Positions 1-9,200 of a DNA stretch of 64,000 nucleotides are shown one piece after another. The position numbers were made by a program, and so were the translations under genes. Numbering within the stretch: the stretch's first letter is position 1; the number at the start of each line of letters is the position of its first letter. This stretch comes from Bacteroidales bacterium (GTDB lineage Bacteria > Bacteroidota > Bacteroidia > Bacteroidales > F082): the NCBI GenBank assembly GCA_016282015.1, contig JAEEJS010000001.1:62001-126000 (forward strand), in the 5' to 3' direction. The notes under the pieces are model-generated. The model was given only the letters and a program-made list of their open reading frames with translations, was not told the DNA's origin and ran no database searches.

Positions 1-162
1 CGAGGTGAAAGTGATGTCGTAATCTGATGACACATTAACTTTGTAATTGTCACGCAAGGCTATCTGCAAAGGGTCGGTATCTTTGAAATCCAAATTCTTC
101 GATTTGTTGCATCCTGTAGCTAATGCGGCTATGATGACCATTAAAAACAGAGTCTTTTTCAT
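1..162 (-). CDS. Lipoprotein of unknown function, N-terminal part only
   Basis: The reverse strand opens at an ATG at 162 and reads MKKTLFLMVIIAALATGCNK before continuing off the left edge; 54 codons are visible. The basic start, hydrophobic stretch and ATG-Cys lipobox (Cys18) mark a lipoprotein signal peptide, so the mature protein should be membrane-anchored. The visible mature part is polar and resembles no family I can name. It is divergent from gcvP, and a TAATTTTG -7 element lies 19 bases upstream of the ATG. Confidence 0.7.
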   Translation of the reverse strand, partial: MKKTLFLMVIIAALATGCNKSKNLDFKDTDPLQIALRDNYKVNVSSDYDITFTS

Positions 163-181
163 ATCAATAAAAATTATGATG

Positions 182-189
182 CAAAATTA
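182..189 (-). promoter_or_regulatory. -7 element of the left-edge lipoprotein gene
   Basis: TAATTTTG on the reverse strand matches the Bacteroidota -7 consensus TAnnTTTG, 19 bases before the ATG at 162. I see no clear -33 TTG at the expected spacing. Confidence 0.45.
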
Positions 190-222
190 TAAAATAATTA
201 CGGAAGTTTGAAGAAAAAAAAT

Positions 223-230
223 TAAATTTG
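223..230 (+). promoter_or_regulatory. -7 element of gcvP
   Basis: TAAATTTG matches TAnnTTTG, 39 bases before the gcvP ATG. There is no well-spaced -33 element. The leader is too short for a glycine riboswitch. Confidence 0.45.
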
Positions 231-269
231 CACGTTTAAGAAAACAAGGATTAATTAAAATATAACTCT

Positions 270-3131
270 ATGATTAACAACAACTTCATTAAACGTCACA
301 ATGGACCTACAGAAGCAGATGTCGAAAAAATGCTCAAGGTCATAGGCGTGAAATCAACAGAGCAGCTTGTCGATGAGATTATTTCTCCCGACATCCGTCT
401 GAAGAAAGACCTCAATATCGGTCGTGGCATGAACGAATACGAGTGCATCAGCCACCTCAAGGCTCTTGGCGCAAAGAACAAACAGTTCCGTAGCTACATC
501 GGAATGGGTTACTACAACGTAATCACTCCTGGCGTCATTACACGTAACATCCTTGAGAACCCGGGTTGGTACACCTCATATACTCCATATCAGGCTGAAG
601 TTTCACAGGGCCGTCTCGAGGCTTTGCTTAACTTCCAGACTGTTATCAGCGATATGACAGCCATGCCTTTGGCAAACGCTTCATTGCTCGACGAGGCTAC
701 AGCAGCAGCCGAGACAATGCTCATGTTCTACCACGAGCGTACTCGTGCTCAGGTTAAGGCCGATGTCAAGAAGATTTTTGTGGCAAACGACATGTTCCCA
801 CAGACTATCGAAGTCATCAAGACAAGAGCTCACTTCCTCGGAATCGAAGTCGTTGTTGATGATATCAAGAACTTCAGCGCAGGTGAGGAATACTTCGGCG
901 TCATCGTCCAGAATCCTAACCAGTTCGGTGAAGTCATCGACTACCGCGAGTCAGTGAAGGTTTGGAAAGAGAAGGGCATGCAGGTTGGTGTCGCAGCCGA
1001 CTTGATGAGCTTGGCTCTCATCACACCTCCAGGCGAATGGGGCGCTGACGTGGTGTTCGGCAGCAACCAGCGTTTCGGTCTCCCGATGGGCTTCGGCGGT
1101 CCTCATGCAGGATACTTCGCGACAACTGAAGCTTATAAACGCTCGATGCCAGGTCGTATCATCGGTATCTCAAAGGATGCCCTCGGCAACCCGGCATATC
1201 GTCTCGCATTGCAGACACGTGAGCAGCACATCAAACGTGAGAAAGCTACTTCAAACATCTGCACAGCACAGGCCTTGCTCGCTATCATGTCTGGATTCTA
1301 CGCAATCTATCACGGACAGGAAGGCATCAAGGAAATCGCACATCATATCAACTGCCTCGCCGGAAAACTCGCAAAAGAGTTGGAGAAATACGGCGTGAAA
1401 CAGCTCAATAAATACTTCTTCGACACATTGCTGTTCGAGTTGCCGGAAGGCGCTTGCACATGCAAAGTGAAAGAAGCCGCTGAGAAACACTGCATGAACT
1501 TCCGTATAATAGACAAGCAGCACTTCGGTATCAGCATCGATGAAACCACCTGCCGCGAAGACATCGACGAGATCGGAATGGTCATAGCTGAAGCTCTCGG
1601 AAAGGCACATCAGCCACTCGTTTGCGACCCTAACTGCCAGAACTTCTGCGGAATCCAGGATGGCATGAGAAGAACCTCAGCATTCTTGACAGCTCCAGTA
1701 TTCTCGAAGTATCGCAGCGAGACCGACATGATGCGTTACATGAAACAACTCGAAAACCGCGACCTCAGCTTGAACCGCTGCATGATTCCGCTTGGCTCAT
1801 GCACAATGAAGCTGAACCCAGCCACATCAATGTTCGCACTCAGCTGGCCTGAATTCGGTAACATCCACCCATTCGTGCCGGCAGAGCAGGCTGAAGGTTA
1901 TCTCGAGATGATCAACGAGATGGAGAAAGACCTCTGCGAAATCACAGGCTTCAAAGGTATCTCGTTCATGCCTAACTCAGGCGCTAGCGGTGAATACGCA
2001 GGCTTGATGACAATCCGCCGTTACCAGGAGGCTAAGGGCGAAGGTCATCGTAACATCTGCTTAATCCCAGCATCAGCACACGGAACCAACCCGGCATCAG
2101 CAGCCATGGCAGGTCTGCAGGTCGTAGTCGTGAAATGCGATGATCACGGTAACATCGACCTTGCCGACGCTAAAGAGAAAGCCGAGCAATATAAGGACAC
2201 TCTCGCCGCATTCATGGTGACATATCCTTCAACACACGGTATCTATGAAGACGGCATCCGCACCCTCGTGAAACTCGTTCACGACAACGGTGGTCAGGTC
2301 TATATGGACGGTGCTAACATGAACGCCCAGGTCGGCCTCACATGCCCTGGTTTCATCGGCGCTGACGTATGCCACCTCAACCTGCACAAGACATTCGCTA
2401 TCCCTCACGGCGGTGGCGGCCCTGGCGTAGGTCCTATCGGCGTCGCAGAACACCTCGTCCCATTCCTGCCAAGCCACGTCTGCTTCAAGACTGGCGGCTC
2501 AGAGCAGAAAGGCGCAGTGTCAGCAGCTCCATTCGGTAGCGCACAGATCCTCACAATCACCTACTGCTACCTCAAGATGTTGGGTGGCGAAGGTCTTAAG
2601 AAAGCTACAATGGGCGCTATCCTCAACGCTAACTACCTGAAAGACAGACTTAAAGATTACTATCCGATTCTCTATACCGGCAACCATGGTCACGTTGCAC
2701 ACGAGATGATTCTCGACATCAACCAGATCAACAAGACAACAGGTGTTGCCGCTATCGACATCGCAAAACGTTTGATGGACTACGGCTTCCACGCACCGAC
2801 AGTGGCATTCCCGGTTCACGAGACTTTGATGGTCGAACCTACCGAGAGCGAGCCATTGGCAGAACTCGACAGATTCGTCGACGCTATGATCAAGATCCGT
2901 CAGGAAATCAAGGACATCGAGGACGGTAAGGCACCTCAGGGCGACAACATCATCTCACACGCTCCTTACACAGCTGAGATGTTGATGGCCAACGAATGGA
3001 ACTTCCCATTCAGCCGCGAAGAAGCTGGCTTCCCGCTCAAGAGCGATGTTCAGGACAAATACTTCCCACATGTCACCAGAATCGACGACGCCTTCGGCGA
3101 TCGCAACCTGGTTTGCCGCGTGATGGAGTAA
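270..3131 (+). CDS. gcvP: Glycine dehydrogenase (decarboxylating), P protein of the glycine cleavage system
   Basis: This PLP enzyme decarboxylates glycine and passes the aminomethyl group to the lipoyl arm of GcvH in the cytoplasm. At 953 residues it is the fused form, with an N-terminal half (about 1-440) and a catalytic C-terminal half (about 450-953), rather than the split gcvPA/gcvPB seen in many Firmicutes and archaea. The PLP-binding lysine is K707, in HLNLHKTFAIPHGGGGPG, almost the same position as in E. coli GcvP. PNSGASGEYAGL and SAHGTNPASA are further PLP-site motifs. The gene stands alone; gcvT and gcvH are not in the window. It is followed directly by a hairpin terminator. Confidence 0.97.
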   Translation: MINNNFIKRHNGPTEADVEKMLKVIGVKSTEQLVDEIISPDIRLKKDLNIGRGMNEYECISHLKALGAKNKQFRSYIGMGYYNVITPGVITRNILENPGWYTSYTPYQAEVSQGRLEALLNFQTVISDMTAMPLANASLLDEATAAAETMLMFYHERTRAQVKADVKKIFVANDMFPQTIEVIKTRAHFLGIEVVVDDIKNFSAGEEYFGVIVQNPNQFGEVIDYRESVKVWKEKGMQVGVAADLMSLALITPPGEWGADVVFGSNQRFGLPMGFGGPHAGYFATTEAYKRSMPGRIIGISKDALGNPAYRLALQTREQHIKREKATSNICTAQALLAIMSGFYAIYHGQEGIKEIAHHINCLAGKLAKELEKYGVKQLNKYFFDTLLFELPEGACTCKVKEAAEKHCMNFRIIDKQHFGISIDETTCREDIDEIGMVIAEALGKAHQPLVCDPNCQNFCGIQDGMRRTSAFLTAPVFSKYRSETDMMRYMKQLENRDLSLNRCMIPLGSCTMKLNPATSMFALSWPEFGNIHPFVPAEQAEGYLEMINEMEKDLCEITGFKGISFMPNSGASGEYAGLMTIRRYQEAKGEGHRNICLIPASAHGTNPASAAMAGLQVVVVKCDDHGNIDLADAKEKAEQYKDTLAAFMVTYPSTHGIYEDGIRTLVKLVHDNGGQVYMDGANMNAQVGLTCPGFIGADVCHLNLHKTFAIPHGGGGPGVGPIGVAEHLVPFLPSHVCFKTGGSEQKGAVSAAPFGSAQILTITYCYLKMLGGEGLKKATMGAILNANYLKDRLKDYYPILYTGNHGHVAHEMILDINQINKTTGVAAIDIAKRLMDYGFHAPTVAFPVHETLMVEPTESEPLAELDRFVDAMIKIRQEIKDIEDGKAPQGDNIISHAPYTAEMLMANEWNFPFSREEAGFPLKSDVQDKYFPHVTRIDDAFGDRNLVCRVME

Positions 3132-3136
3132 GAGAC

Positions 3137-3164
3137 TTTAGCCTTTAGACATTAGACGTTAGTC
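3137..3164 (+). repeat. Four imperfect 7-bp repeats after gcvP (TTTAGNC type)
   Basis: TTTAGCC, TTTAGAC, ATTAGAC and GTTAGTC run head to tail just after the gcvP stop. The unit is close to the reverse complement of the ACTAAAG array at 3252-3293, so the two arrays form an imperfect inverted pair around the two terminators between these convergent genes. Confidence 0.6.
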
Positions 3165-3203
3165 AAATAGCCGTTAGGTTTGCAACCCGACGGCTATTTT
3201 TTA
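3165..3203 (+). terminator. Rho-independent terminator of gcvP
   Basis: AAATAGCCGT pairs with ACGGCTATTT across a short loop and runs into a T tract at 3198-3202, 34 bases past the gcvP stop. Confidence 0.75.
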
Positions 3204-3219
3204 TATTAATATCGATTCA

Positions 3220-3251
3220 AAAAATAGAGCCGCTTTGTCAGAAGCGGCTCT
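3220..3251 (-). terminator. Rho-independent terminator of the 2271-residue surface protein gene
   Basis: AGAGCCGCTT and AAGCGGCTCT form a 10-bp stem with a short loop. On the reverse strand it is followed by a T run at 3219-3224. It terminates the gene whose stop codon is at 3288. Confidence 0.8.
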
Positions 3252-3293
3252 ACTAAAGACTAAAGACTAAAGACTAAAGACTAAAGACTAAGG
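3252..3293 (-). repeat. Tandem 7-bp repeat ACTAAAG, five exact copies plus one degenerate
   Basis: Five exact ACTAAAG units (3252-3286) are followed by ACTAAGG. The last unit contains the TAG stop codon of the surface protein gene, so copy-number change would alter only the 3' UTR. The same period of 7 recurs with another unit at 13241-13268. Confidence 0.9.
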
Positions 3294-6200
3294 TCTAACG
3301 AGTACCTTAACTCCCTTCATCTCCTTGCCGTTGGTGAATCTGACTACATAGACTCCCTGGGCGAGGTCGTGACGAATCACGTTGTTGCCTGTGGCAACAG
3401 TCTGTTTGATGACCGGCTGACCTGCGATGTTGTAGACAACCATGTCAAGATTGCTGTCGCTGTTGTTTGCAATCATCAACTCGTTGACATTGTTCCACAC
3501 GTTGACGCTGTTGGCCAAAGTCTCGCCAATGCCGTCCTCAGTCACGTGACCGCTAACTGACACTACTGCCAATACTTCGTCCTCAATGGTGATGATTCCG
3601 TTGTATTCGCCGGCTTCTTCACCGTTCAGTCTGACGTAGATCGATGTAGGTTCGAGTGTGCCGTCTTCGGTTATGATACCCAGGTATGGATAGTATTCAA
3701 TACCGTCGAGTGATAACTCGTATGCAGGGTTGTCGCATGAGATGGTGATGCCGCTTGCTGTCGAACCTGGCATTGGAGGCAGGTTGCCGCCTGTCAATAC
3801 GAAGGTCTGAGCCTCTGACGGACCATAACCGACTGTGTGTGTGAATCCGCTCAAAGCGTTAGGTGTAGCGCTCAGATATGGATCTGTACCCATGTCGACC
3901 ATGAGCATGATGTCGTCGATTTCCCATGATGCTGCGCCATCGTCCAAAGTGCTGGTGTATCTGAATCCGATGTGGCAGATGGCACCGCTGAAGGCGTTGA
4001 GTGAAATCATACCTGATTCGACCCATTCGTAGTTGCCAGGTGACATATTGTATGACAATGGATACCATGTGGCTGCTGTCGGGTCGGCGCCGTCATAGTC
4101 GTTGGTGAAGAAGACTTCCATGTCAGGACCGTTGAACTTCATAGCGTTCATGAACATGAGGATTACATTCTGTCCGGCATACTGTGTAAGGTTGAAGTCA
4201 GGTGAGATGCACCACTGTTCGTTGTCGGTGTCGTCATTGTAACCGTTGGCGTTGGCGTAATGGTTGCCATTGTGCTCGCCTATTGTCCAAGGCTTGTTGC
4301 CTTCCACTGTGACGAAGGTCCAACCGTTCATGTCGCCTTCCCAGTCTTGTTCGAAGACTATGACTATCTCGCTCATGATGACGTAGTTGGCTGTTGCTAT
4401 GGCGCTGTTCTCAAAGCCTTCCTTGATGGCTATGGCCTTGATTGTCATGTCTGCATCCACGTGGATAGGATCCATGTAAAGCATTGCCATAGATGTCGGG
4501 TCGCTACCGTCGGTGGTGTAGAAAATCATCGCGTCTTCTGTCGCGCACTCAATCTCCACATCAATTTCTTCATAGTAGGTGCCTGATGCCATGCTGAATA
4601 CCGGCGTTGCCACTGTAGGAGTGCTGCTGCCACCCTGCACGAACAGGTCGACGTAGAAGTTGTAGCTGTCGTTGTTGATGTTGGTGGTTGAATATGCACC
4701 GTAGTTATGTGAGCTGTTCAATGCCACGCCACGGGTTGTGGTCTCAACGTTGGTGATTACAAAGCCTGTGTAGCCTGGTACCATTGCATTGTCACCTGCT
4801 GTCTCGAGTGCGATGTTCCATTCAGTGTTAACATTGCCTGAGAAGTTGGTGCTGCTGTTGTAACCCAGAGTGTCGCCGGCAGCGTTCACCAAAGTGATGA
4901 TGCTGCCGTTAAGGACGACGTTCCACAGATATGTGTCGGCGTTGTTGGCGATTTCTTCAGGAAGTGTCTCAACTCCACCTTCGTATTCTGATGTGAAGAG
5001 CACACCTTCTGGTTTGCCGCTAACACCAGCTGTCATTGCGTAATAACCGTCACTGACTGTAGCGTCATAACGTGCTGCAATGATGAGCTGGTCGCCATTT
5101 GAAAGGTCTGACAGAGAAAGTATTCTGTTCCAGCTGTCACCAGGTGTAGGCTCTTCTGTTACAGTGCCGCTTACGGTTACTGTAGCATTAGTTCCACCGT
5201 CCTCAAGGGTGACAACGCCGTCCCACTGACCGACAGTCAAGTCGTCTTCGAGTCTTACATAAACTGTGGTCGGCTCAAGAGTTCCAACAACTTCGATGGT
5301 TAAGCTATGCCAGTATTCTGTTCCGTCAAGTGAGAACTCATAGTGGCTGTTGCTGCATGTGATGCCTATGCCACCTCCAGTTCCGCCTGGCGCAGGAGGC
5401 AAGTTGCCACCTGAAACGGTGAAGGTCTGTGCTGCTGACGGGCCGTTACCAACCACATAATTGAAACCGCTCAAAGCTGTTGGGGTCACTGTGATGTATG
5501 GCAAAGTGGTGAATCCGATCAATGTCACATCGTCAATCTCCCATGATGCTGCGCCGCCTGTCTCAGGTGTGCTGGTGTACTTGAATCCGATGTAGCAGTT
5601 GTCGCCTGTGAAGTCAAGGGCGATAGCGCCTGACTCTGTCCAGGCGTATGAGCCTGTCGATTTCTCGTATGTCAACTCTGTCCATGTGGCTGTGGTTGGG
5701 TTGCTGCCGTCGTAGTCGTTCGAGAAGAACAGCTGCATATCCGGGCCTGTGTAATTTTTGGCATTTCTGAATGTCAAGCTGGCATTGGTATAAGTATTGA
5801 GGTCGATAGCAGGGGAGATGCACCACTGCACGTTGTTGACATTGTCGTTGAAACCGTTGGCGTTGGCGTAGTGGTTGCCGCTGGTTGATCCGATTGTCCA
5901 CGGTTTGTTACCTTCCACTGTGACGAATGTCCAACCGTTCATTTCGCCTTCCCAGTCTTGCTCGAAGATGGTGACTGCACCTAATATAATAATGTAGTCA
6001 GCTGTTGCGACGTTACTGTTTTCATAGCCCTCCATCATGGCAATAGCCTTGATGGTCATGCTTTCAGCTACTGTGATAGGCTCGCTGTAAACTGCACTGT
6101 TCTGGTCTGGCTCGGTGCCGTCCAATGTGTAGTAGATAGTAGCATCTGTTGTGGCGCAAGCGATAGCAACGGTCTGTACTTCATAGTATGTGCCGCCTTC

Positions 6201-9200
6201 CGGCGAGAAAGTAGGTGAAGCGCAAACTGGAGTGCCGCCGCCGTCCATAACAAACATGTCAATGTAGAAGTTGTAGCCGGAACCACCCATGTTCTGCTTG
6301 GCGTATGGGCCGAAGTTGTGCTGACTGTTCAATGCAAAGGCTCTGGCTGTGCTGTTGCCGTTTGTCACAACGAAACCGCTGTAGTTTGGAACCATTGCAC
6401 CCTCAGATGAGGTCTCAAATGTGATGTTCCATGCAGTGTTGTCGCCGCCAGTTGCAAAGTTGGTACCGCTGGTGTAGCCCAACACGTCGCCGTTGGCATT
6501 GGTGAATGTGTAGTTGGTACCGTCTGTAGCTACAGTCCAGTAGTAGGTGTCTTCCTCGTCTGAGATGATGGTAGGCAGAGTTTCTCCTGTAGCCGATGTG
6601 AGGCTTGTGAACAGCACGCCGGTTGGTTTGCCTGATGCCTGTGCTGTCATTGCAAAGTACTCGTTGGCAATCTCATTGTAACGGGCTGCAAACACTACCT
6701 TGGCACCGTTACTCAGCTCTGAGAGATCGCTGATGCGGGTGTAGTCGCTTGGCTGCAAAGGCTCGGTTACTGAACCGCTCAGTGAGATGTACACTGTGTC
6801 TGTTTCAGCTGAGCTCATGAACATTGTCTCCTGATATGTGTCAATTTCCAGACCGGCTTTCAATCTGACATAGACTGTCACGTTATTGATGACGCCTGAT
6901 GCCGATGGAGTCATGTTGATCTTGTTCATTGCCACGAAGTTAGGAGCATCTGACAACGAAATCTCATAGTTGGCCGAAGGGTTGACTGACACTGTGCTTG
7001 TCAGGTGGGCACCGTTCATAACGAATGACTTGGTGGCCGACGGACCTTCGCCATACTGATAGCTAAAGCCTGTCAACTCTGTAGGAGCACCAGTCAGAGT
7101 TGGATAAATCGGGTGTTCATAAGTCACATCGCTGGCGCTGCCGACGCGGAGTTGCAACACGTTGTTGAAAGCGCCGATAACACTTGTAACTGTAACTATG
7201 TCACCTTCCACAAGACCTTCTACTGTCGGAATCTTGTAGATGATGATTGAGTTGTCGCCCTGGCTGATTAAAGTGTTGCCGCTAGTGTTGATGGCTCCGA
7301 TTATTGCATCTTCAATCTTGACACGTGTGCCCTGTAAAGCATTGTTGGTATTGTAGTCTTCGATGATTTCAGCAATGGTCTTGATTGCCAATGGTAATGG
7401 ATTGCCGCTCGACAATACCAGGAACTGGTTCTCGTTGTTTCCATTGATGCTGGTCAACTCTACGAGACCGCCGTAAACGGTCTTTTTACCGTATCCCTTT
7501 ACCATATCGCCTAAAGCCAAGGTTGTAGGAACGGTGTTGTTGTTGAGATAAAGGTCGATACCGCCGGTTGCATCCTGGATGAATACATTTCTACCATCCA
7601 AGAATGTCACGACGCCTTGAACCAGAGCGTATTCGTTATTCTCTAAAGTTCTGGCAGCAGCTATTGTCATTACCTCGATCATGGTGTATTCTGCTGAAGC
7701 AATCGCACTGTTGTTCATGCCTTGTTTAGCAGCAAATGCCTTGACAGTTGTAGTCATGCCCACTGTGAATGGATTTGCATAAACAGTGCTTGCTGTCGTA
7801 GGCTCTGTGCCGTCGGTGGTGTAGTATATTGTCGCTCCTTCAGTGGCGCATGCCAATGAGACTGTCTGTGCGCTGATGTACATACCGGCTGCAGGTGTGA
7901 ATGTTGGAGTCGCAACAGTTGCAATCTCGGTGAATGTAGCGTTGACTGTCACATCGGCTGCAGGCAACTGGAACTGCATGCTTGTCTGGTCGATGTCGAC
8001 GGTTGTGCTGCCGTATGTATAGGTAAGTGTATTCAATTCATAGCCACTGGCTGGAGTTGCAGTCACTGTGATGGTTGTGCCGGCCGCTCCTGAAGTAGGG
8101 TTAACTGATACTGTACCGTTGGTAATGCCGGCGGCTACGGCCACATTGTATGTCGAAGGTGTCGGAGCGTCGCCGAGCACGAAGATTTCTATCTGGGTGT
8201 TCTTGATGTTGTTGTGGATAGTTGTGTATGTGCGCCAGTCTTGGTTACTGTAAACTCCGATATAACGGTTGAATGCCACGTTTTTGAATCCGTGATAATC
8301 CGGTTTGCTGGAATCGGTAATGTTCAATTCCCAAACATTGTTGGTGTTGGTGCCTACTCTCACACCGTTATTGGTGTTGGTAGTGTATAGATAGGCTGTT
8401 GTATCGCTGATAGGATTGATCTTGTATCCGCCGGTTGTAGTTTTGATGTTCCACTGCAGAGCTGCGTCAATTTCTCCTGTAATGGCGTCGTTTTCAATTG
8501 TCACTGCTACTGCTGTGGGTGCTGATGCTGAGCCGTTTACGCTTGTCAATGCATAACCGCCCTTAACGTCAACAATCATGTAGATGCCAGTATTGGTGAC
8601 ATCGGTGTGGTTGGCCAGTTTGTTGAATGTCAATGATGGGGTAGGAAGGTTGATGGTGTATTCCGCTGATGCTATTTCGCTGTTCACCATGCCGTCCTTC
8701 ACACCAATAGCCTTAACAGTTGAGGTTTCACTCACTGTGATGGCGGCAGAGTACACGCTGCTGGCAGTTGTCGGGTCGGTGCCGTCTACTGTGTAGTAAA
8801 TAGTGGCACCTTCTGTTGTACATGCGATTTCAACATTCTGCACTTCCGTGTATTCACCGGCTGCAGGTGAGAATGTAGGTGTGGCAACCTGTTGCATTGG
8901 AGTCTCGTGTTTTGTAACATCTGCTGCATAAGCAACACGAAGCTGTGGGTTGGTATGGCAACCGACAACACCGATGACATCGACAGCGTCACCTTCTGAA
9001 ATGCTGTCCAATGCTGGAATTTTGTATATATTCAAAGTGTTTTCACCTTGTGTAAGAGTTGTGTTGCTGCCAGTGTTGATTGTTCCGATAATCGCATCTA
9101 CAATCTTGACACGTGTTGACTGTAACATCTGGGTGCCTGCATGGTCTGCCAAGATTTCTGCAATGATCTTCTCTGCTAAAGGAAGAGTGTTTCCAGTTGA

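Noticed and set aside
163-269. Glycine riboswitch in front of gcvP
   Set aside because: The expected transcript start is only about 34 bases before the ATG; no aptamer-like fold fits.
3252-3293. Repeat arrays as a CRISPR
   Set aside because: Units are 7 bp, head to tail with no spacers, and there is no cas gene.
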